Shown: positions 44,443-54,952 of the stretch, in pieces
How positions within the stretch are numbered: position 1 is the first letter of the stretch
Layout of the letters: the number at the start of each line of letters is the position of its first letter
Origin: Thermogemmata fonticola
GTDB lineage: Bacteria > Planctomycetota > Planctomycetia > Gemmatales > Gemmataceae
NCBI RefSeq assembly: GCF_013694095.1
Contig: NZ_JACEFB010000002.1
Location: 186,001 to 250,000 of the forward strand
Direction of reading: 5' to 3'
Length of the DNA: 64,000 bases
The notes under the pieces: generated by a model
What the model was told of the DNA's origin: nothing
Databases searched by the model: none
What the model saw: the letters and a program-made list of their open reading frames with translations, nothing else
Program-made: the position numbers and the translations under genes

Positions 44443-44884
44443 CCCTCACTTCCGCCAAGGACGGCTCACACTCCCCTTCTGCCTCCTGCTTCCTTACGCG
44501 GGTCCCGTATGCCCTGCCTCTCACTTTTCTACCTCTCTTTATACGACACTCCATCCCTCCATCTTACGCCGCTTCCGGGAATACCCAGCGTCAACCGACG
44601 GACAAGGCGTGCTAGCTGGCCGTTCTTTTCCCCGAAATAACGGTTGTCGCTTGCCTCTCAATCGAGTAGACATGGGAGATTGGCCGCTATTTGTCTGGCG
44701 TGTGTGGAATTGATCGGACCGGAATAGAGAACACTGCCGCTGTTTTTGCATGACTCGGTGGCCGAAAATCTGTCTCTTTGGTATCGTTGTTTTCACGATC
44801 CCGTGGGAAAGCGGGGAAGGGCGGAGCAAGCGGCTGTGCACTGTTGAACCCCGTAAACTCCCGTAACGCTCAGGAGGTTGAACG
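44443..44884. other. Divergent intergenic region, no gene seen
   Basis: About 440 bases between the divergent radical SAM and Gfo/Idh/MocA genes. No gene or RNA was recognised and no promoter could be assigned with confidence. Confidence 0.45.
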
Positions 44885-46039
44885 ATGCCGAAGCAACCGT
44901 TGCGGATTGGAATGGTGGGCTATGGCTTCATGGGCCGTGCCCATACGAATGCCTACCTGCAAGCCGGGCGATTTTTCCCCTCAGCTCGCTATGAGGTGGT
45001 GTTGCAAGCGGTCTGTGCTCGGGATGCGGCCAAAGTCCGGGCTTTTGCCGAGCAGTGGGGTTACGCCTCCATCGAGACCGATTGGCGCAAACTGGTCGAA
45101 CGCAAGGATATCGATGTTGTGGATATTTGCGTGCCCAACAATCTGCATAAGGAAATTGCGATCGCGGCAGCAGCACATGGCAAGGGAGTGCTCTGCGAAA
45201 AGCCCCTCGCCCTCAATGCCGCGGAAGGGCGCGAAATGGTTGAAGCGGTGGAAAAGGCCGGTGTTCCCAACATGGTTTGGTACAACTACCGCCGCATTCC
45301 CGCGGTTAGTTTAGCTAAGCGCTTGGTCGATGATGGCCGCTTAGGACGCGTCTTCCACTATCGCGCCAAGTTTCTCCAGGATTGGACCATCAAGGCGGAC
45401 CTGCCTCAAGGCGGACAGGCTCTCTGGCGCTTGGATGTTCAGGCGGCGGGAAGCGGCGTCTCCGGCGATCTGCTCGCCCACTGTATCGACACCGCTATTT
45501 GGATGAATGGACGCATCGAAAGCGTCTGTGCCATGACGGAAACCTTCATCAAGGAACGGTTCCACAACCTCACAGGAAAGGTCGAACCGGTGGGGATTGA
45601 TGACGCCTGCATATTCTTTGGCCGCTTCGCCAACGGCTCCCTCGCCAATTTTGAAAGCACGCGCTATGCACGAGGGCATAAGGCCCAATACACCTTCGAG
45701 ATCAATGGCGAGAACATGTCCCTGTTTTGGGACCTGCACGACCTGCACCGCTTGCAGGTGTTCGATTATCGGGATGAAGGCCGCATCCGGGGATGGAAGA
45801 GCGTCCACGTCACCGACAACAGCCCAGAGCACCCTTACATGGATAAGTGGTGGGTACCGGGCCTAGCGATCGGTTATGACGCCAGCTTTACCCATCAGGT
45901 CGCCGATTTCCTCCAAGGGCTGGAAACAGGCCGGCCCGCGGCTCCGACTTTCCGTGATGCCTTGGAAACCCAGTTGGTGCTTGATGCGATCTTGGAGTCC
46001 GCTCGGACCCAAAAATGGGTCACCGTCCCCCAATTGTAA
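44885..46039 (+). CDS. Gfo/Idh/MocA-family oxidoreductase
   Basis: A 384-residue NAD(P)-dependent dehydrogenase. The N-terminal Rossmann motif is [17 protein letters not shown], and the conserved [15 protein letters not shown] lies near residue 105. [15 protein letters not shown] precedes it as usual. The C-terminal domain carries the sugar site and later [19 protein letters not shown]. Substrates in this family are sugars, inositols and related polyols. AGGAGG lies eight bases upstream of the ATG, a very strong site. It is monocistronic here, near a nitrilase-like gene on the other strand. Confidence 0.92.
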   Translation: MPKQPLRIGMVGYGFMGRAHTNAYLQAGRFFPSARYEVVLQAVCARDAAKVRAFAEQWGYASIETDWRKLVERKDIDVVDICVPNNLHKEIAIAAAAHGKGVLCEKPLALNAAEGREMVEAVEKAGVPNMVWYNYRRIPAVSLAKRLVDDGRLGRVFHYRAKFLQDWTIKADLPQGGQALWRLDVQAAGSGVSGDLLAHCIDTAIWMNGRIESVCAMTETFIKERFHNLTGKVEPVGIDDACIFFGRFANGSLANFESTRYARGHKAQYTFEINGENMSLFWDLHDLHRLQVFDYRDEGRIRGWKSVHVTDNSPEHPYMDKWWVPGLAIGYDASFTHQVADFLQGLETGRPAAPTFRDALETQLVLDAILESARTQKWVTVPQL

Positions 46040-46200
46040 GCCGAGGAAGGGGACGGCCTGGGTGAGTGCTTTCTGACCGAGAAACGGCCTGAGGGACGGT
46101 TGCCCTGGTGGGTGCGCGGGTAGTCGATTATTTTGGGGCAGGAGCTTGGCTAGATTTTTGGGGCGAAAGCTTGGCTTTCCGTATCGGGAACACGGGCCCT

Positions 46201-47658
46201 CTACTTCGGCGTGGTGTGAAGCGACGAGGGGATTTCACAGGGAATGACGGGACAATGCCGGCGGATCGCCGCCCGGAAATCTCCCAGACTGCCCCAATAG
46301 GTGCGGCGGGATAGGTCCACTTCAGCCACGGCCACACTCCCCCATTTTTCCGCCTGAGCCAACACCGCTCCGCTGCGATCATAGATCGCCGATATCATCC
46401 AATTCCGCGATACATCCTCATACGTGCTGCTGATGAGGAAAACATGATTCTCCGCCGCCCGCGCTTGGGCCAGGTGCGGATTGCATCCCCACACGGGCCA
46501 GGCGATCAGCTCGGCTCCTCGCAGGGTGAGAGTTCGGGCCACTTCAGGGAAAAAGCCGTCGTAGCACACCATCATCCCGATTTTTCCCAAACGGGTCTCA
46601 AAGACGGGATAATCCTCTCCTGGAGTTAAGCCCGCTTCCTCCTCACTACGCGGCAGGCAGACTTTGCGATATTTGCCGAGCAGTTGTCCCTCCGGACCGA
46701 AGAGGACGGCGACGTTGTACAGACAGTGCCGGTCCCGCTCGACTAGCCCCGCCACGATATGCAACTGATAGCGGCGAGCCAATTCTGCAAAATACCGGCA
46801 ACAAGGGCCCTCTGGGATCGTTTCCGCGACCTCCGCAAAACTCCGCTGGAGGCCCACGTACGGGATCACCTCTCCGAGGACGACGAGATGGGCTTGGAGT
46901 CGGGCGGCTTCGGCAATCAGTTTTTCGTACTGTCGGCAATTGTCGAGGGGAGTTTTGCCGCCTTGCGGTTTGTAATGGACGGTGGCGAGTCGGACCAGAC
47001 GGGGATTCGGTGCCGAGCAGGGTCGGCACTCCGCCGGCTGCCACTGGACGCGACCGCCGGGTGCCCAGCGTAGATGCAAGCGCACGACCGCCTCGCTAGC
47101 CTCGGCCGGTGCACGGTATTGGCCCTCGACCACGCTCCAGCCGTCGGCCCGCTTCGGCTGAGTTTCCGGAAACTCCGTTTCCGCCATCACGGTAAAGCCC
47201 CGGAGAAAATGCCGGACAGTCGGTTCATCAGACCGGGCTTTCTGTCCGCGGCTGTTCCGCCAATGGACGGTCGCCAGAACGCAACGGCGTTCGACCGCCA
47301 CTCCCTGGGCGCGGTAAGCCATCCGGAACTGATACCACTGGCCGCCCGTGACTGGGAATCGCTTCTCCCAATAGCCGCCCAGTCCCGGTTGGTTGTCCTG
47401 TTGGATTGTCAGGATCAGCGTGCCATCGGCCTGGTGTTCCACGGTAAAGTGCGGGCGGATTTCTGGACGCGGGCTGCCAGGGAACCATCCCAGCTTCTCT
47501 GCCGCCTGAAGGTTGGCTTCCGCACGTAACTCTGGCGGTGACCCGCTTTGGTTGGAGTCTGCGGGGACAGTCCTCCCTTCTGACCATACAGCCCACAGGG
47601 TAGCCGCACTGATAATAAACAACGTTCCGATGCCCCAAGCCGAAAGCCGCCCTTTCAT
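46201..47658 (-). CDS. Membrane-anchored nitrilase-superfamily protein
   Basis: A 485-residue protein. A hydrophobic N-terminal anchor ([19 protein letters not shown]) is followed by a beta-rich domain of about 160 residues ([40 protein letters not shown]) resembling a carbohydrate-binding or jelly-roll module. The nitrilase/CN-hydrolase domain follows, with the triad Glu in [11 protein letters not shown], Lys in [13 protein letters not shown] and Cys in [13 protein letters not shown]. Such enzymes cleave amides or nitriles. The external location would be unusual for the family. AGGAGG (as TAGGAGGTTTCGAGA before ATG) fixes the start. Confidence 0.85.
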   Translation of the reverse strand: MKGRLSAWGIGTLFIISAATLWAVWSEGRTVPADSNQSGSPPELRAEANLQAAEKLGWFPGSPRPEIRPHFTVEHQADGTLILTIQQDNQPGLGGYWEKRFPVTGGQWYQFRMAYRAQGVAVERRCVLATVHWRNSRGQKARSDEPTVRHFLRGFTVMAETEFPETQPKRADGWSVVEGQYRAPAEASEAVVRLHLRWAPGGRVQWQPAECRPCSAPNPRLVRLATVHYKPQGGKTPLDNCRQYEKLIAEAARLQAHLVVLGEVIPYVGLQRSFAEVAETIPEGPCCRYFAELARRYQLHIVAGLVERDRHCLYNVAVLFGPEGQLLGKYRKVCLPRSEEEAGLTPGEDYPVFETRLGKIGMMVCYDGFFPEVARTLTLRGAELIAWPVWGCNPHLAQARAAENHVFLISSTYEDVSRNWMISAIYDRSGAVLAQAEKWGSVAVAEVDLSRRTYWGSLGDFRAAIRRHCPVIPCEIPSSLHTTPK

Positions 47659-48065
47659 TCTCGAAACCTCCTACGGCGAAGTTTTCTCGAAATCTCCCGT
47701 TGGCGAACCGCGACTCGTCTTTGTCCCAACTCCTTCCAGATTACCTGGAGGGCGTCACTTGGACAATCATCAATTCCGATGTGCTTAGATTTCCGCTGGA
47801 GTTGCAATTCCCTTGAGTCCTTTCCTCAAACCTTTCCCCCTCGGACGGATCAATTCACGCGCGGAAGGTATCTCAAGTTCCGGCGCAGAAAATATCGCCG
47901 AATGAATCATCTTCCTGCACTTGGACCGGGGAAAAAAACAGTTTCTCGCTAGACACCTGCGGAAAGGGAGTTAGACTAAAGACAAGTCTCGACTCGCAGA
48001 AGGGTGAGGAAAAGTTCACGGACCATTTCGGGAGGAATGCCCCATTGATTTTGGGAGGGGTTGCT
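47659..48065. other. Divergent intergenic region, no gene seen
   Basis: About 400 bases between the nitrilase-like and surface-protein genes. A short partial inverted repeat (AGACT...AGTCT) is present; no gene is supported. Confidence 0.4.
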
Positions 48066-48689
48066 ATGAAACGTTTGCCATTGCGCTGTGAACTACTGGA
48101 AGATCGTTGCCAACCCGCAGGAATCGTTACGGCGAGTCTGGTCGGGGCAACCTTGACCCTCACAGGCGATGACTTGGCCAATCAGATCAACGTATTTCTC
48201 AATGGAGACACAGTCAACATCGTCGGGAAGGAGTTGACGGTTATCGTCGGGGGAACCAATTTTTCCGGGGTTAGTCAAATCGACGTACAGTTAGCGGGCC
48301 GGAACGATGAGGTGGAATTCGTCGGCAACTTCGACGGTGACATCCAAGTGCAAGACACATGGGGTAAGGACAAAGTGAAGTTGAAGGGGAATTATGGGGG
48401 TGCTGTGACGGTGGATTTGGGAGTAGGAGGAGACAGGTTTGAAGCGGAACGCGGAACCTTTTCAGGTACAATACAGGTGGATTTAGGTTCGGGAAATGAT
48501 CGGGTAGAACTAGAGAAGGCCACCTTTGTGGCAGCCGTGGACATCGATGCGGGGAGCGGGCGAGATCGCTTGGAATTGGAAAAGGTCAACTTTCAGGTGG
48601 CCAGTTCAGTGGATGGGGGCAGCGAGGGTGGGTTCGTGAAGAAGTGGAAGCAAGTCAGGGGTCCAATAGCCATCTTGAACTTCACGTGA
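48066..48689 (+). CDS. Small surface protein with LEDR..PA N-terminus
   Basis: A 207-residue protein beginning MKRLPLRCELLEDRCQPAG, which matches the LEPR-XLL-like N-terminal motif found on large planctomycete surface proteins. The rest is a series of short Asp/Gly/Asn-rich beta repeats: GGDRFEAERGTF, GSGNDRVELEKATF, GSGRDRLELEKVNF, of about 20 residues each, similar to hemolysin-type calcium-binding repeats. It is small for this group. ATG 48066 has a GGGAGGGG site; an in-frame start seven codons upstream is also possible. It ends in a strong terminator. Confidence 0.75.
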   Translation: MKRLPLRCELLEDRCQPAGIVTASLVGATLTLTGDDLANQINVFLNGDTVNIVGKELTVIVGGTNFSGVSQIDVQLAGRNDEVEFVGNFDGDIQVQDTWGKDKVKLKGNYGGAVTVDLGVGGDRFEAERGTFSGTIQVDLGSGNDRVELEKATFVAAVDIDAGSGRDRLELEKVNFQVASSVDGGSEGGFVKKWKQVRGPIAILNFT

Positions 48690-48738
48690 CGGCAGAGGAA
48701 TCGCGGTTTCCCCCGAGGCACAATTCCGGGTGACGGGA

Positions 48739-48776
48739 GGCGGCCATGCAGTTTAGGGCGGGCCGCCATTTTTTTT
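48739..48776 (+). terminator. Intrinsic terminator of the small surface-protein gene
   Basis: GGCGGCC (48739-48745) pairs with GGCCGCC (48761-48767), followed by A and eight T (48769-48776). The element lies inside the 3' end of the convergent membrane-protein gene, whose last codons it overlaps. Confidence 0.75.
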
Positions 48777-50399
48777 GGAGGCCGAGGAAGCAGAAGAGAG
48801 GATTTCCTCCGAACGCAGGGCGAAGAGAACAGCGGCCTGACAGCGGGCGATTTCCCGCCAGCGATCCGGGCGAGAGAGGAGATACTGTTCCAAGGAGCTT
48901 TTGGGGGTATAAGGAGAGGTGGCGATGAGGGCCAAAGGAAAGCCGTAGCGCTGCTGCCACTGTTCAAAGATGGGGCCGAGTTGTTCCGGCGGCAAGGCAA
49001 TTGTGTCAGTATAAAGTTGTAGCCAAGCATCTCCGTACAGTTCGCAGCGATCATCCATGAAAATTTTGAATTGGGGTGTGAAGTAGATAAGGAAGCCGCC
49101 GAAGTTGGGATCGTTGTAGATGGGCGTACCGGGGGGCAAAGTGCGGGCATAGTGCTGGAGCGTGTCACGCAGCTCAATGGGAGTCATCGTGGGGCTAAGC
49201 CGTGCCCAACCGGTCCCGAAGAGGGGCACGGGGGTGCGGGTCAGTTGGAGGACCAGAGCCACGCTGACAGCCAACAGGGGCGCCAGAACCATAAGGGGGC
49301 GGACAGGGCGAGGTGCGGGAGGGCAAACGAGGGTGCCATCGCTGAACCGGCGCAGCCAGCGGTAGAAGCGGGTGGCTGGCCAGAGGGCGGGCAGAGTCAC
49401 CGCAACGGTCACGGCAAACAAGGGTGCCTGGCGGATGCTTTGAAAACTGAAGTAGAACCAGACGAGCGGCAGAAGCCAGGTGATCCGGATGGCGGGAAGC
49501 GCGCTGATCAGCAGAAGCAGATAAACGACCCCCAGCGCCAGCGTTGGCCAAGTAAATGGACGGGTAGGATCGAGCGGCATATGCTCCCCGATCACGCGGG
49601 GTAGGACGGGTGAGGAGACAATCGACTTCCAGATGCGAAACATCTCCAAACCGTGAGGATTGACCAGCGGAGCCAAGGCGCATGCGCTAAGAACTCCCGC
49701 CCAAAGCCCGACCTCGCGCCAGTGCCGCCAGGGTGTCTCCCCCAGTGAAAGACCAGTGTAACGGTTCAACAGGAAAACGATGCCCCACGCGCTCCCCGCA
49801 AGACCCAGCATCAGGATTCCCCCTAGCACTCCGCCATGGAGATTGGTCCAGAGAATGTACAAAAGGGGCAGAGTGTAAAGCCGCCAAGAGGAGAGACTGC
49901 GCTGCTCCGCGTCGAGGAGGATGGCCATCGTCCAGGCCAGAGCAGCGATCGTGACCATGTGGGGACGTACATAGTAATGGAACGCCCCAGCGAATAAGCA
50001 GGCTGCAACCATCAACCCCGCGAGAATTGGCGCCATGCCATAGTGTAACGCACGGTGGAACAGCCAGGCGTACAGGGTTGCCAAGGCCGCCGTGAAGATG
50101 AGGAATAGCAAATCCAATTGGCCGACACGGTGGAGTAATGCCATGAGCACTTCCGCTCCCCATTGTTGCGGCACCCACCGCTGTCCCGCACACGTGAAGC
50201 TGAAAGGATCGCTCTGAGGCATCCCCTGCGTCAGGATGATCTCGCCGACCACGATGTGCCAAAGAGAGCCGGGATCGTAAAAAGCCCGTTCCCGCAAGAG
50301 GACCATGAGCGCGATCCACACGGCTAAGAACACGGCGATTTCAGCATAGAGCCAGCGGAGTCGCATAAGGGTTGCTCGGAAGGGAAAGAGACCAATCAT
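48753..50399 (-). CDS. Multi-pass membrane protein (glycosyltransferase-like)
   Basis: A protein of about 548 residues with some ten hydrophobic segments (LYAEIAVFLAVWIALMVLL, LLFLIFTAALATLYAWLF, LYTLPLLYILWTNLHGGV and others), then a soluble C-terminal part (about 400-540). The N-terminal layout, with YDPGSLWHIVVGEIIL and an acidic PQSDPFSF loop, resembles membrane glycosyltransferases of the GT-C type or their planctomycete relatives, but no motif proves this. The start is uncertain: ATG 50399 is chosen; a TTG at 50537 overlaps the stop of the upstream gene and adds 46 residues; ATG 50366 is also possible. The end overlaps the terminator of the convergent gene. Confidence 0.7.
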   Translation of the reverse strand: MIGLFPFRATLMRLRWLYAEIAVFLAVWIALMVLLRERAFYDPGSLWHIVVGEIILTQGMPQSDPFSFTCAGQRWVPQQWGAEVLMALLHRVGQLDLLFLIFTAALATLYAWLFHRALHYGMAPILAGLMVAACLFAGAFHYYVRPHMVTIAALAWTMAILLDAEQRSLSSWRLYTLPLLYILWTNLHGGVLGGILMLGLAGSAWGIVFLLNRYTGLSLGETPWRHWREVGLWAGVLSACALAPLVNPHGLEMFRIWKSIVSSPVLPRVIGEHMPLDPTRPFTWPTLALGVVYLLLLISALPAIRITWLLPLVWFYFSFQSIRQAPLFAVTVAVTLPALWPATRFYRWLRRFSDGTLVCPPAPRPVRPLMVLAPLLAVSVALVLQLTRTPVPLFGTGWARLSPTMTPIELRDTLQHYARTLPPGTPIYNDPNFGGFLIYFTPQFKIFMDDRCELYGDAWLQLYTDTIALPPEQLGPIFEQWQQRYGFPLALIATSPYTPKSSLEQYLLSRPDRWREIARCQAAVLFALRSEEILSSASSASKKNGGPP

Positions 50400-50533
50400 T
50401 CCCACCGCCACTGGGGTTGGACGTTCTGCGTCCAGCAAAAACAGCGGCAGAGTTATGCAGCTTCGCAAGGCATTAGAAGTGTAGAACACGCTCTCAGCGT
50501 TTGGGGAGCGTTCAGGAATCGGCCAAGAGAAGA

Positions 50534-53500
50534 TCAAGGCTTTTTCGGAGGACTGCGCTGCTGGAGGAGAAAGGCGAGCAGATCGTAAAGGTCTTTTTCC
50601 GGCAAGAGTTGGGCGAAATTGGCCGGCATGGGAGAAAGGGGCGTTTCGCGGTCGGAGACAATCTCCTTTTTAGGAAGGCGCAGCGTCTTGCCCGCGGTAT
50701 CAGCTAGCAGCAGCACGTTGGGGTCTTCGCTGGGGAGGACCAGACCGGTCAGCGTGCGCTCGTCCGTGGTGAGTATGACGTGGGCACGGAAGGCGGGATC
50801 AACATTGCGGTTGGGATCGAGAATATCTTCGAGGAGTCGTTCCGCTCCGCGCTGGGCAATGCCGTCCAGTTGGGGGGCGACGGTGCCGCCTTCCGAACCG
50901 AGGCGGTGGCAGGGAGCGCAATGCTGGATGAAGAGCCGGGCGCCGGCTTGCAGATCGGCCCGGTGCCGGGAAAAAGCCGCCGTTCGCTGGCGGATCAGAT
51001 TTTGCAGATTTTGATCGAGAGGGGGAAGATTCTTCGTAAGAGCGGTGAGCTGTTTTTCCAACTCCGGCTGACGCAGAGCTTGAAGCCGCTCGCGGATGGG
51101 ACGTTCCTGAAGGATTTGCGGGGAGAGTTCCTGGTGCTGGGCCGCTTGGAGCAACAGTTCCGCACCGGGCCGGCTGGTAGCGAGTTGCATGGCAACAGCA
51201 TGGGCCAAGCGATAGGGGGCCTGCTTGAGAGCCTCGCGCAAGGCGGCTCGCAGCGAGGGGAGGTTCAAAGCGTGGGGCTGAGCCGCTAACGTGAGCAGGA
51301 GATGTTCCCGCAGGGGCGGTGGTGTAGTGGGGGCAGTGAGCAGTTGTTCCAGAGGGGCAGCCGTGGCAGCGGCATAGTCACGCAAGGCCAAAGTGATGGT
51401 CTGCTGGCGCACCGGTAACAGCGCCGCGGGATGAGCGAGCAAGGAGGCGAGGGCGGGGGCGGCCCAGCGATCCAAGTTCTGGCGGCGCGGCCCATCCGCT
51501 AGAGAAGGCCGCAGTAATGACAATACCTCCAGCGCCAGGGCTTGCTGGGCAGCGGGTTGGGCGGGCTGCAATGCCTCGCGTAGCAGGTTTTCCAAAGCCG
51601 TGGGGAAGAGCGCATCTTCCACCACTTGTCCCGAACGACCTCGGAAAAAGGACCGGGCAATACGCAGAGCGGTGTCTGCGTCGGCGGATCCGTCCGGCTT
51701 CAGGACAACCGCGAGCGAACGCAATGTCTCGGCGGGAGCATGGCGAGCAAGGAACTCCACCCCGCGGAGATAATCCTCGAAGCGGAGTTGACAGCGCTGT
51801 TGGAGAGATTGCGGAGTCCAGCCGGCCTCCCGCCAAGCTTGGGCCAGGAAGACGGCGGAGTCAGGCGTCGGCAGTCCATGCAGGACGTCCAGCACAAAAG
51901 GCAAGTCCGACGGCCGTTCCTGGAGTCGGCGGGCCGCAGCGGACCAACCGGTACTGGCGTCTCGCAAGATATTTCTTAGAGCGATCCGGCCGGCATGGCG
52001 CAGGTGGGTATCATCCGGCGGGCAAGTGCGGAGCAGGTCCAACAGGTGGGACAGGGCGTCAGCACTGGGATTAAGGATCAGATAATCGACGGCGGCGCGC
52101 CGGCGATGGGGATCCTGGCTTTCGGCCAATGTCCGGCAAGCGGTGGGTGGGTCCCAGCGGACCTGCCGCTCTGCGAGGGCTTGCGGAAAGCGCTGAGCCA
52201 ATTGGAGCCGGGCTAGCAGCCGGACGGTCAGGTTGGTGTGATTCGCTAGGCGGAGCAGTTCTTCCAGCGGAGCAACCGTCAGGTCGCGGAAGGGAAGGCG
52301 GGGAGGAGCCGCCGGTGCCTGGCCTGTGCCCCGCCAAACGATCCGCCAGATGCGTCCGCGTTCCCGATCCCGGCCCGGATGGCGCAGATCGACTTCGTAA
52401 TGGCCAATGATCCGGTTGTAGAAGTCAGCTACGTAGAGAGCACCATCGGGTCCCAGCTTCAAATCCACCGGGCGGAACCAGCGATCCCGGCTAACCAAAA
52501 AATCCGGTTGTTCCACCGCGACCGGGGAGGAACCGTGCCATTCGATCCGGTCGCAGTTGATGCGGTTGGTCACGACGTTACCCAGAAACATATGGCCGTG
52601 CCATGAGGTAGGAAAATGGTCGGCCTGATACCAGACCAATCCGCACAAAGCGGTGCTGCCGTGATCGTGGCGAGTGACATGGGGGCCAAAGCCGAGACCG
52701 TCATGCGGTTTGCCGAAGCTGTCGTAGTAGGCCTGAGGAATCAACTGCGTTATGGGTCGAGAATGACAATCGGCGGTGTAGAGCCGGTCCCACGGATCCA
52801 AAGCAATGCCGAAGGGATTGACTTGCCCGTAAGTGAAGACTTCTATCCGGGAGCCATCGGGGCGGAAGCGGAAGGTGTGCCCGGAGTGCATGCGGACAGT
52901 ATGGCCATCGCGGCCGCGGACGGTGCTGTCGTTGGCAAAGCCATGGCAGGCATACACCCATCCGTCCGGCAAGAGCGTAAAGGAGTTGTACATGCCGTGG
53001 GTGTCACGGAAACCAAAACCGCGCAACAGAACCTCCTGCTCATCGGCGCGGCCATCCCCATCACGGTCGGTGTACTTGCGGATTTCCCCGCAACTGGAGA
53101 CCAAGGCCGATCGCCCATCCGGTAAAGGTAAGATGCCGATGGGGATGTTCAGGTCCTCGGCGAAAGTTTGAATGGTGCGGGCTTGGCCGGTTTGGGGATC
53201 GAAGTCCGAGAGGATATACACTTTGTCCCGTCCCTGGCCGGGTTCGGCAGGAAAGGGATAATGGCGGCTCGTGGTGATCCAAAGGCGTCCGCGAGCGTCG
53301 AAGGCCATCTGGATGGGCTTGTCGATCCGCGGTTCCGACGCCACCAATTGTATCTCGAAACCGGGAGCTAAGGTGAAGGCTTGTTGTTCGGCTTGAGGTG
53401 TCAAGGGGTCAGTGGGAGCCACCAGGTGTGGGGGCAACGTCGGCGGTGCTTGTCCCGCCGAGCGGGGATGAATCACCGAGGTGGCTCCCCATGCCAGGAT

Positions 53501-53554
53501 CAGGCTTGCCGCCAGCAGGGTGGGCCGCCATCGCGGAGCGTAACCGTATCTCAT
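50534..53554 (-). CDS. PVC-type beta-propeller dehydrogenase-HEAT-cytochrome c
   Basis: A 1006-residue exported protein (signal peptide WRPTLLAASLILAWGATSV). The N-terminal half (about 45-420) is a membrane-bound dehydrogenase-type beta propeller: AFDARGRLWITTSRHYPFPA, LPDGRSALVSSCGEIRKYTD and DLKLGPDGALYVADFYNRII. Residues about 430-870 form HEAT-like helical repeats. The C-terminal domain is a cytochrome c with FIQHCAPCHRLG (CxxCH heme site, near 890). Such proteins are frequent in planctomycetes and are thought to oxidise sugars or alcohols in the periplasm. The stop overlaps a possible TTG start of the following membrane-protein gene (TTGA). Confidence 0.88.
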   Translation of the reverse strand: MRYGYAPRWRPTLLAASLILAWGATSVIHPRSAGQAPPTLPPHLVAPTDPLTPQAEQQAFTLAPGFEIQLVASEPRIDKPIQMAFDARGRLWITTSRHYPFPAEPGQGRDKVYILSDFDPQTGQARTIQTFAEDLNIPIGILPLPDGRSALVSSCGEIRKYTDRDGDGRADEQEVLLRGFGFRDTHGMYNSFTLLPDGWVYACHGFANDSTVRGRDGHTVRMHSGHTFRFRPDGSRIEVFTYGQVNPFGIALDPWDRLYTADCHSRPITQLIPQAYYDSFGKPHDGLGFGPHVTRHDHGSTALCGLVWYQADHFPTSWHGHMFLGNVVTNRINCDRIEWHGSSPVAVEQPDFLVSRDRWFRPVDLKLGPDGALYVADFYNRIIGHYEVDLRHPGRDRERGRIWRIVWRGTGQAPAAPPRLPFRDLTVAPLEELLRLANHTNLTVRLLARLQLAQRFPQALAERQVRWDPPTACRTLAESQDPHRRRAAVDYLILNPSADALSHLLDLLRTCPPDDTHLRHAGRIALRNILRDASTGWSAAARRLQERPSDLPFVLDVLHGLPTPDSAVFLAQAWREAGWTPQSLQQRCQLRFEDYLRGVEFLARHAPAETLRSLAVVLKPDGSADADTALRIARSFFRGRSGQVVEDALFPTALENLLREALQPAQPAAQQALALEVLSLLRPSLADGPRRQNLDRWAAPALASLLAHPAALLPVRQQTITLALRDYAAATAAPLEQLLTAPTTPPPLREHLLLTLAAQPHALNLPSLRAALREALKQAPYRLAHAVAMQLATSRPGAELLLQAAQHQELSPQILQERPIRERLQALRQPELEKQLTALTKNLPPLDQNLQNLIRQRTAAFSRHRADLQAGARLFIQHCAPCHRLGSEGGTVAPQLDGIAQRGAERLLEDILDPNRNVDPAFRAHVILTTDERTLTGLVLPSEDPNVLLLADTAGKTLRLPKKEIVSDRETPLSPMPANFAQLLPEKDLYDLLAFLLQQRSPPKKP

Positions 53555-53736
53555 GGAGTTTTTTCCTCTCGGTGTCTATGAAGAAGCAGCCATAATTCTA
53601 GGAAAATCCGGTGAGCTTTCCCTAGATCGCGCGAGCTATTCCATATCGCCCAGGCTATTCTCGGAGGGCGATATGGTCCGACATCCAGCGGTCAACAGAC
53701 CGAAGCCCAAGTCACGGTGACAGGTGGCTCTACTCG

Positions 53737-54639
53737 CTAACGTCGGATATTTCTCAGGTTGGGGTGGGCATCGGCCAGGCGTTCTAGCGCTTCTTGAGTG
53801 ACAGCGGTCTGGACAACGTTCAGGGTACGCAAGCCCTCCAGGTTCTGAAGTTGTGCCAGCCCCTTGTCTGTGATCTTGCAATGGGCCAAATGCAGGCTGC
53901 GGAGTCGCTCCATAGCCGCGATTGTTTTCAGACCCGCATCGGTGATTTTCGGATTCTGACTCAGATTGAGGTGCTCCAAACGTGTCAGGGCTTTCAAGGG
54001 GACGATACTGCTGTCGGTCAGGCCCGCGTCGATCAGGCTCAAAGATCGCAATTGGGAACACTGGGTGATGGCGGCGAGACTGGCCGGCGAAAGCACGGCA
54101 TGTTCGATCGCCAGTTTTTGAAGCTGGGGCAGATTTTTTAGGGCTGCGTAGCCCTTTGCAGTGCAGAGTCGGCCTTCGGCTATGTGGATACCGCCGATCT
54201 GGGGGAACTGGGCCAGTTGGAGCAGGAGCTTGTCATTGGCTGCCTCACAACGCACCAAAAGAGGAGCTTGGGGCGGCAGGAGGGGGTCCACTTCCACAGT
54301 TACTTTAGCGGCAGCCAGAGCCTGCCGGATGCGTTCTACTTCCTGAGGTATCACGTCCTGCGCCGGTGCTGGCGGCTCAACCCCTCCCGTTCCCCTAGCG
54401 ATGCACAGGGATAGGGCCAGAAACAGCGTGAGGCACCTATAGGAAAGGAAGCAGGCTGGGAACCGCAAATCGGCTGGGGTGGCTAGATTTTGTGTTGATT
54501 CAACGGGGCAAACCGGGCTAGAGTCCGGAGAGGGGATTTGTTGCCGTTCCACAATGCGAAGGGAAGAAGCCCCACCCATTTTCGCGGTCGGATCACGCTT
54601 CCACTGCTGCGGTTGGTGTGTCAGGGGAGTCTTCGTCAT
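53737..54639 (-). CDS. Leucine-rich-repeat protein
   Basis: About 300 residues. A signal-type hydrophobic segment (FLSYRCLTLFLALSLCI) is preceded by about 50 residues of low-complexity sequence, so the true start may be later. The C-terminal part has LRR units such as RLEHLNLSQNPKITDAGLKT, RLRSLHLAHCKITDKGLAQL and GLRTLNVVQTAVTQEALERL, with the AxDxGL pattern of the RNase-inhibitor/F-box-like class. It is probably exported and binds another protein. TTG 54687 extends the frame but has no ribosome site; ATG 54639 is listed. No neighbour shares its strand closely enough to define an operon. Confidence 0.65.
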   Translation of the reverse strand: MTKTPLTHQPQQWKRDPTAKMGGASSLRIVERQQIPSPDSSPVCPVESTQNLATPADLRFPACFLSYRCLTLFLALSLCIARGTGGVEPPAPAQDVIPQEVERIRQALAAAKVTVEVDPLLPPQAPLLVRCEAANDKLLLQLAQFPQIGGIHIAEGRLCTAKGYAALKNLPQLQKLAIEHAVLSPASLAAITQCSQLRSLSLIDAGLTDSSIVPLKALTRLEHLNLSQNPKITDAGLKTIAAMERLRSLHLAHCKITDKGLAQLQNLEGLRTLNVVQTAVTQEALERLADAHPNLRNIRR

Positions 54640-54952
54640 AGTTTGTGGGCGTTTGTTGGGCTCGGGGGATAGTCCTTGGATTCGCAAGCCTCTGGTGGGT
54701 CAAGTCACCCTTCTTAGCTTGGGTGCCGTCGGTGTTCTCATGTTCTGTGGGAACCTATACGGAGAATCGCTTGGGGTCAGTGGGGGCATCAGGGATTTGC
54801 CGCCTCCTCAGGGAAAAATCCGCGAAACAGGCGGGGGCAACTCTCATTTCTCTTTTGCAAAAGCGCAGGTATGATAGGACTAGGGTGGTTTCCGGCCAGG
54901 AGGGGAAACACAACCAGGAGCCTCCTCCCGCCTTAGAGGGAAGACATTGACC

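Noticed and set aside
50399-50537. TTG start for the multi-pass membrane protein, overlapping the upstream stop
   Set aside because: The added 46 residues are not membrane-like and the codon lacks a ribosome site, so a later ATG is preferred; the start remains uncertain.
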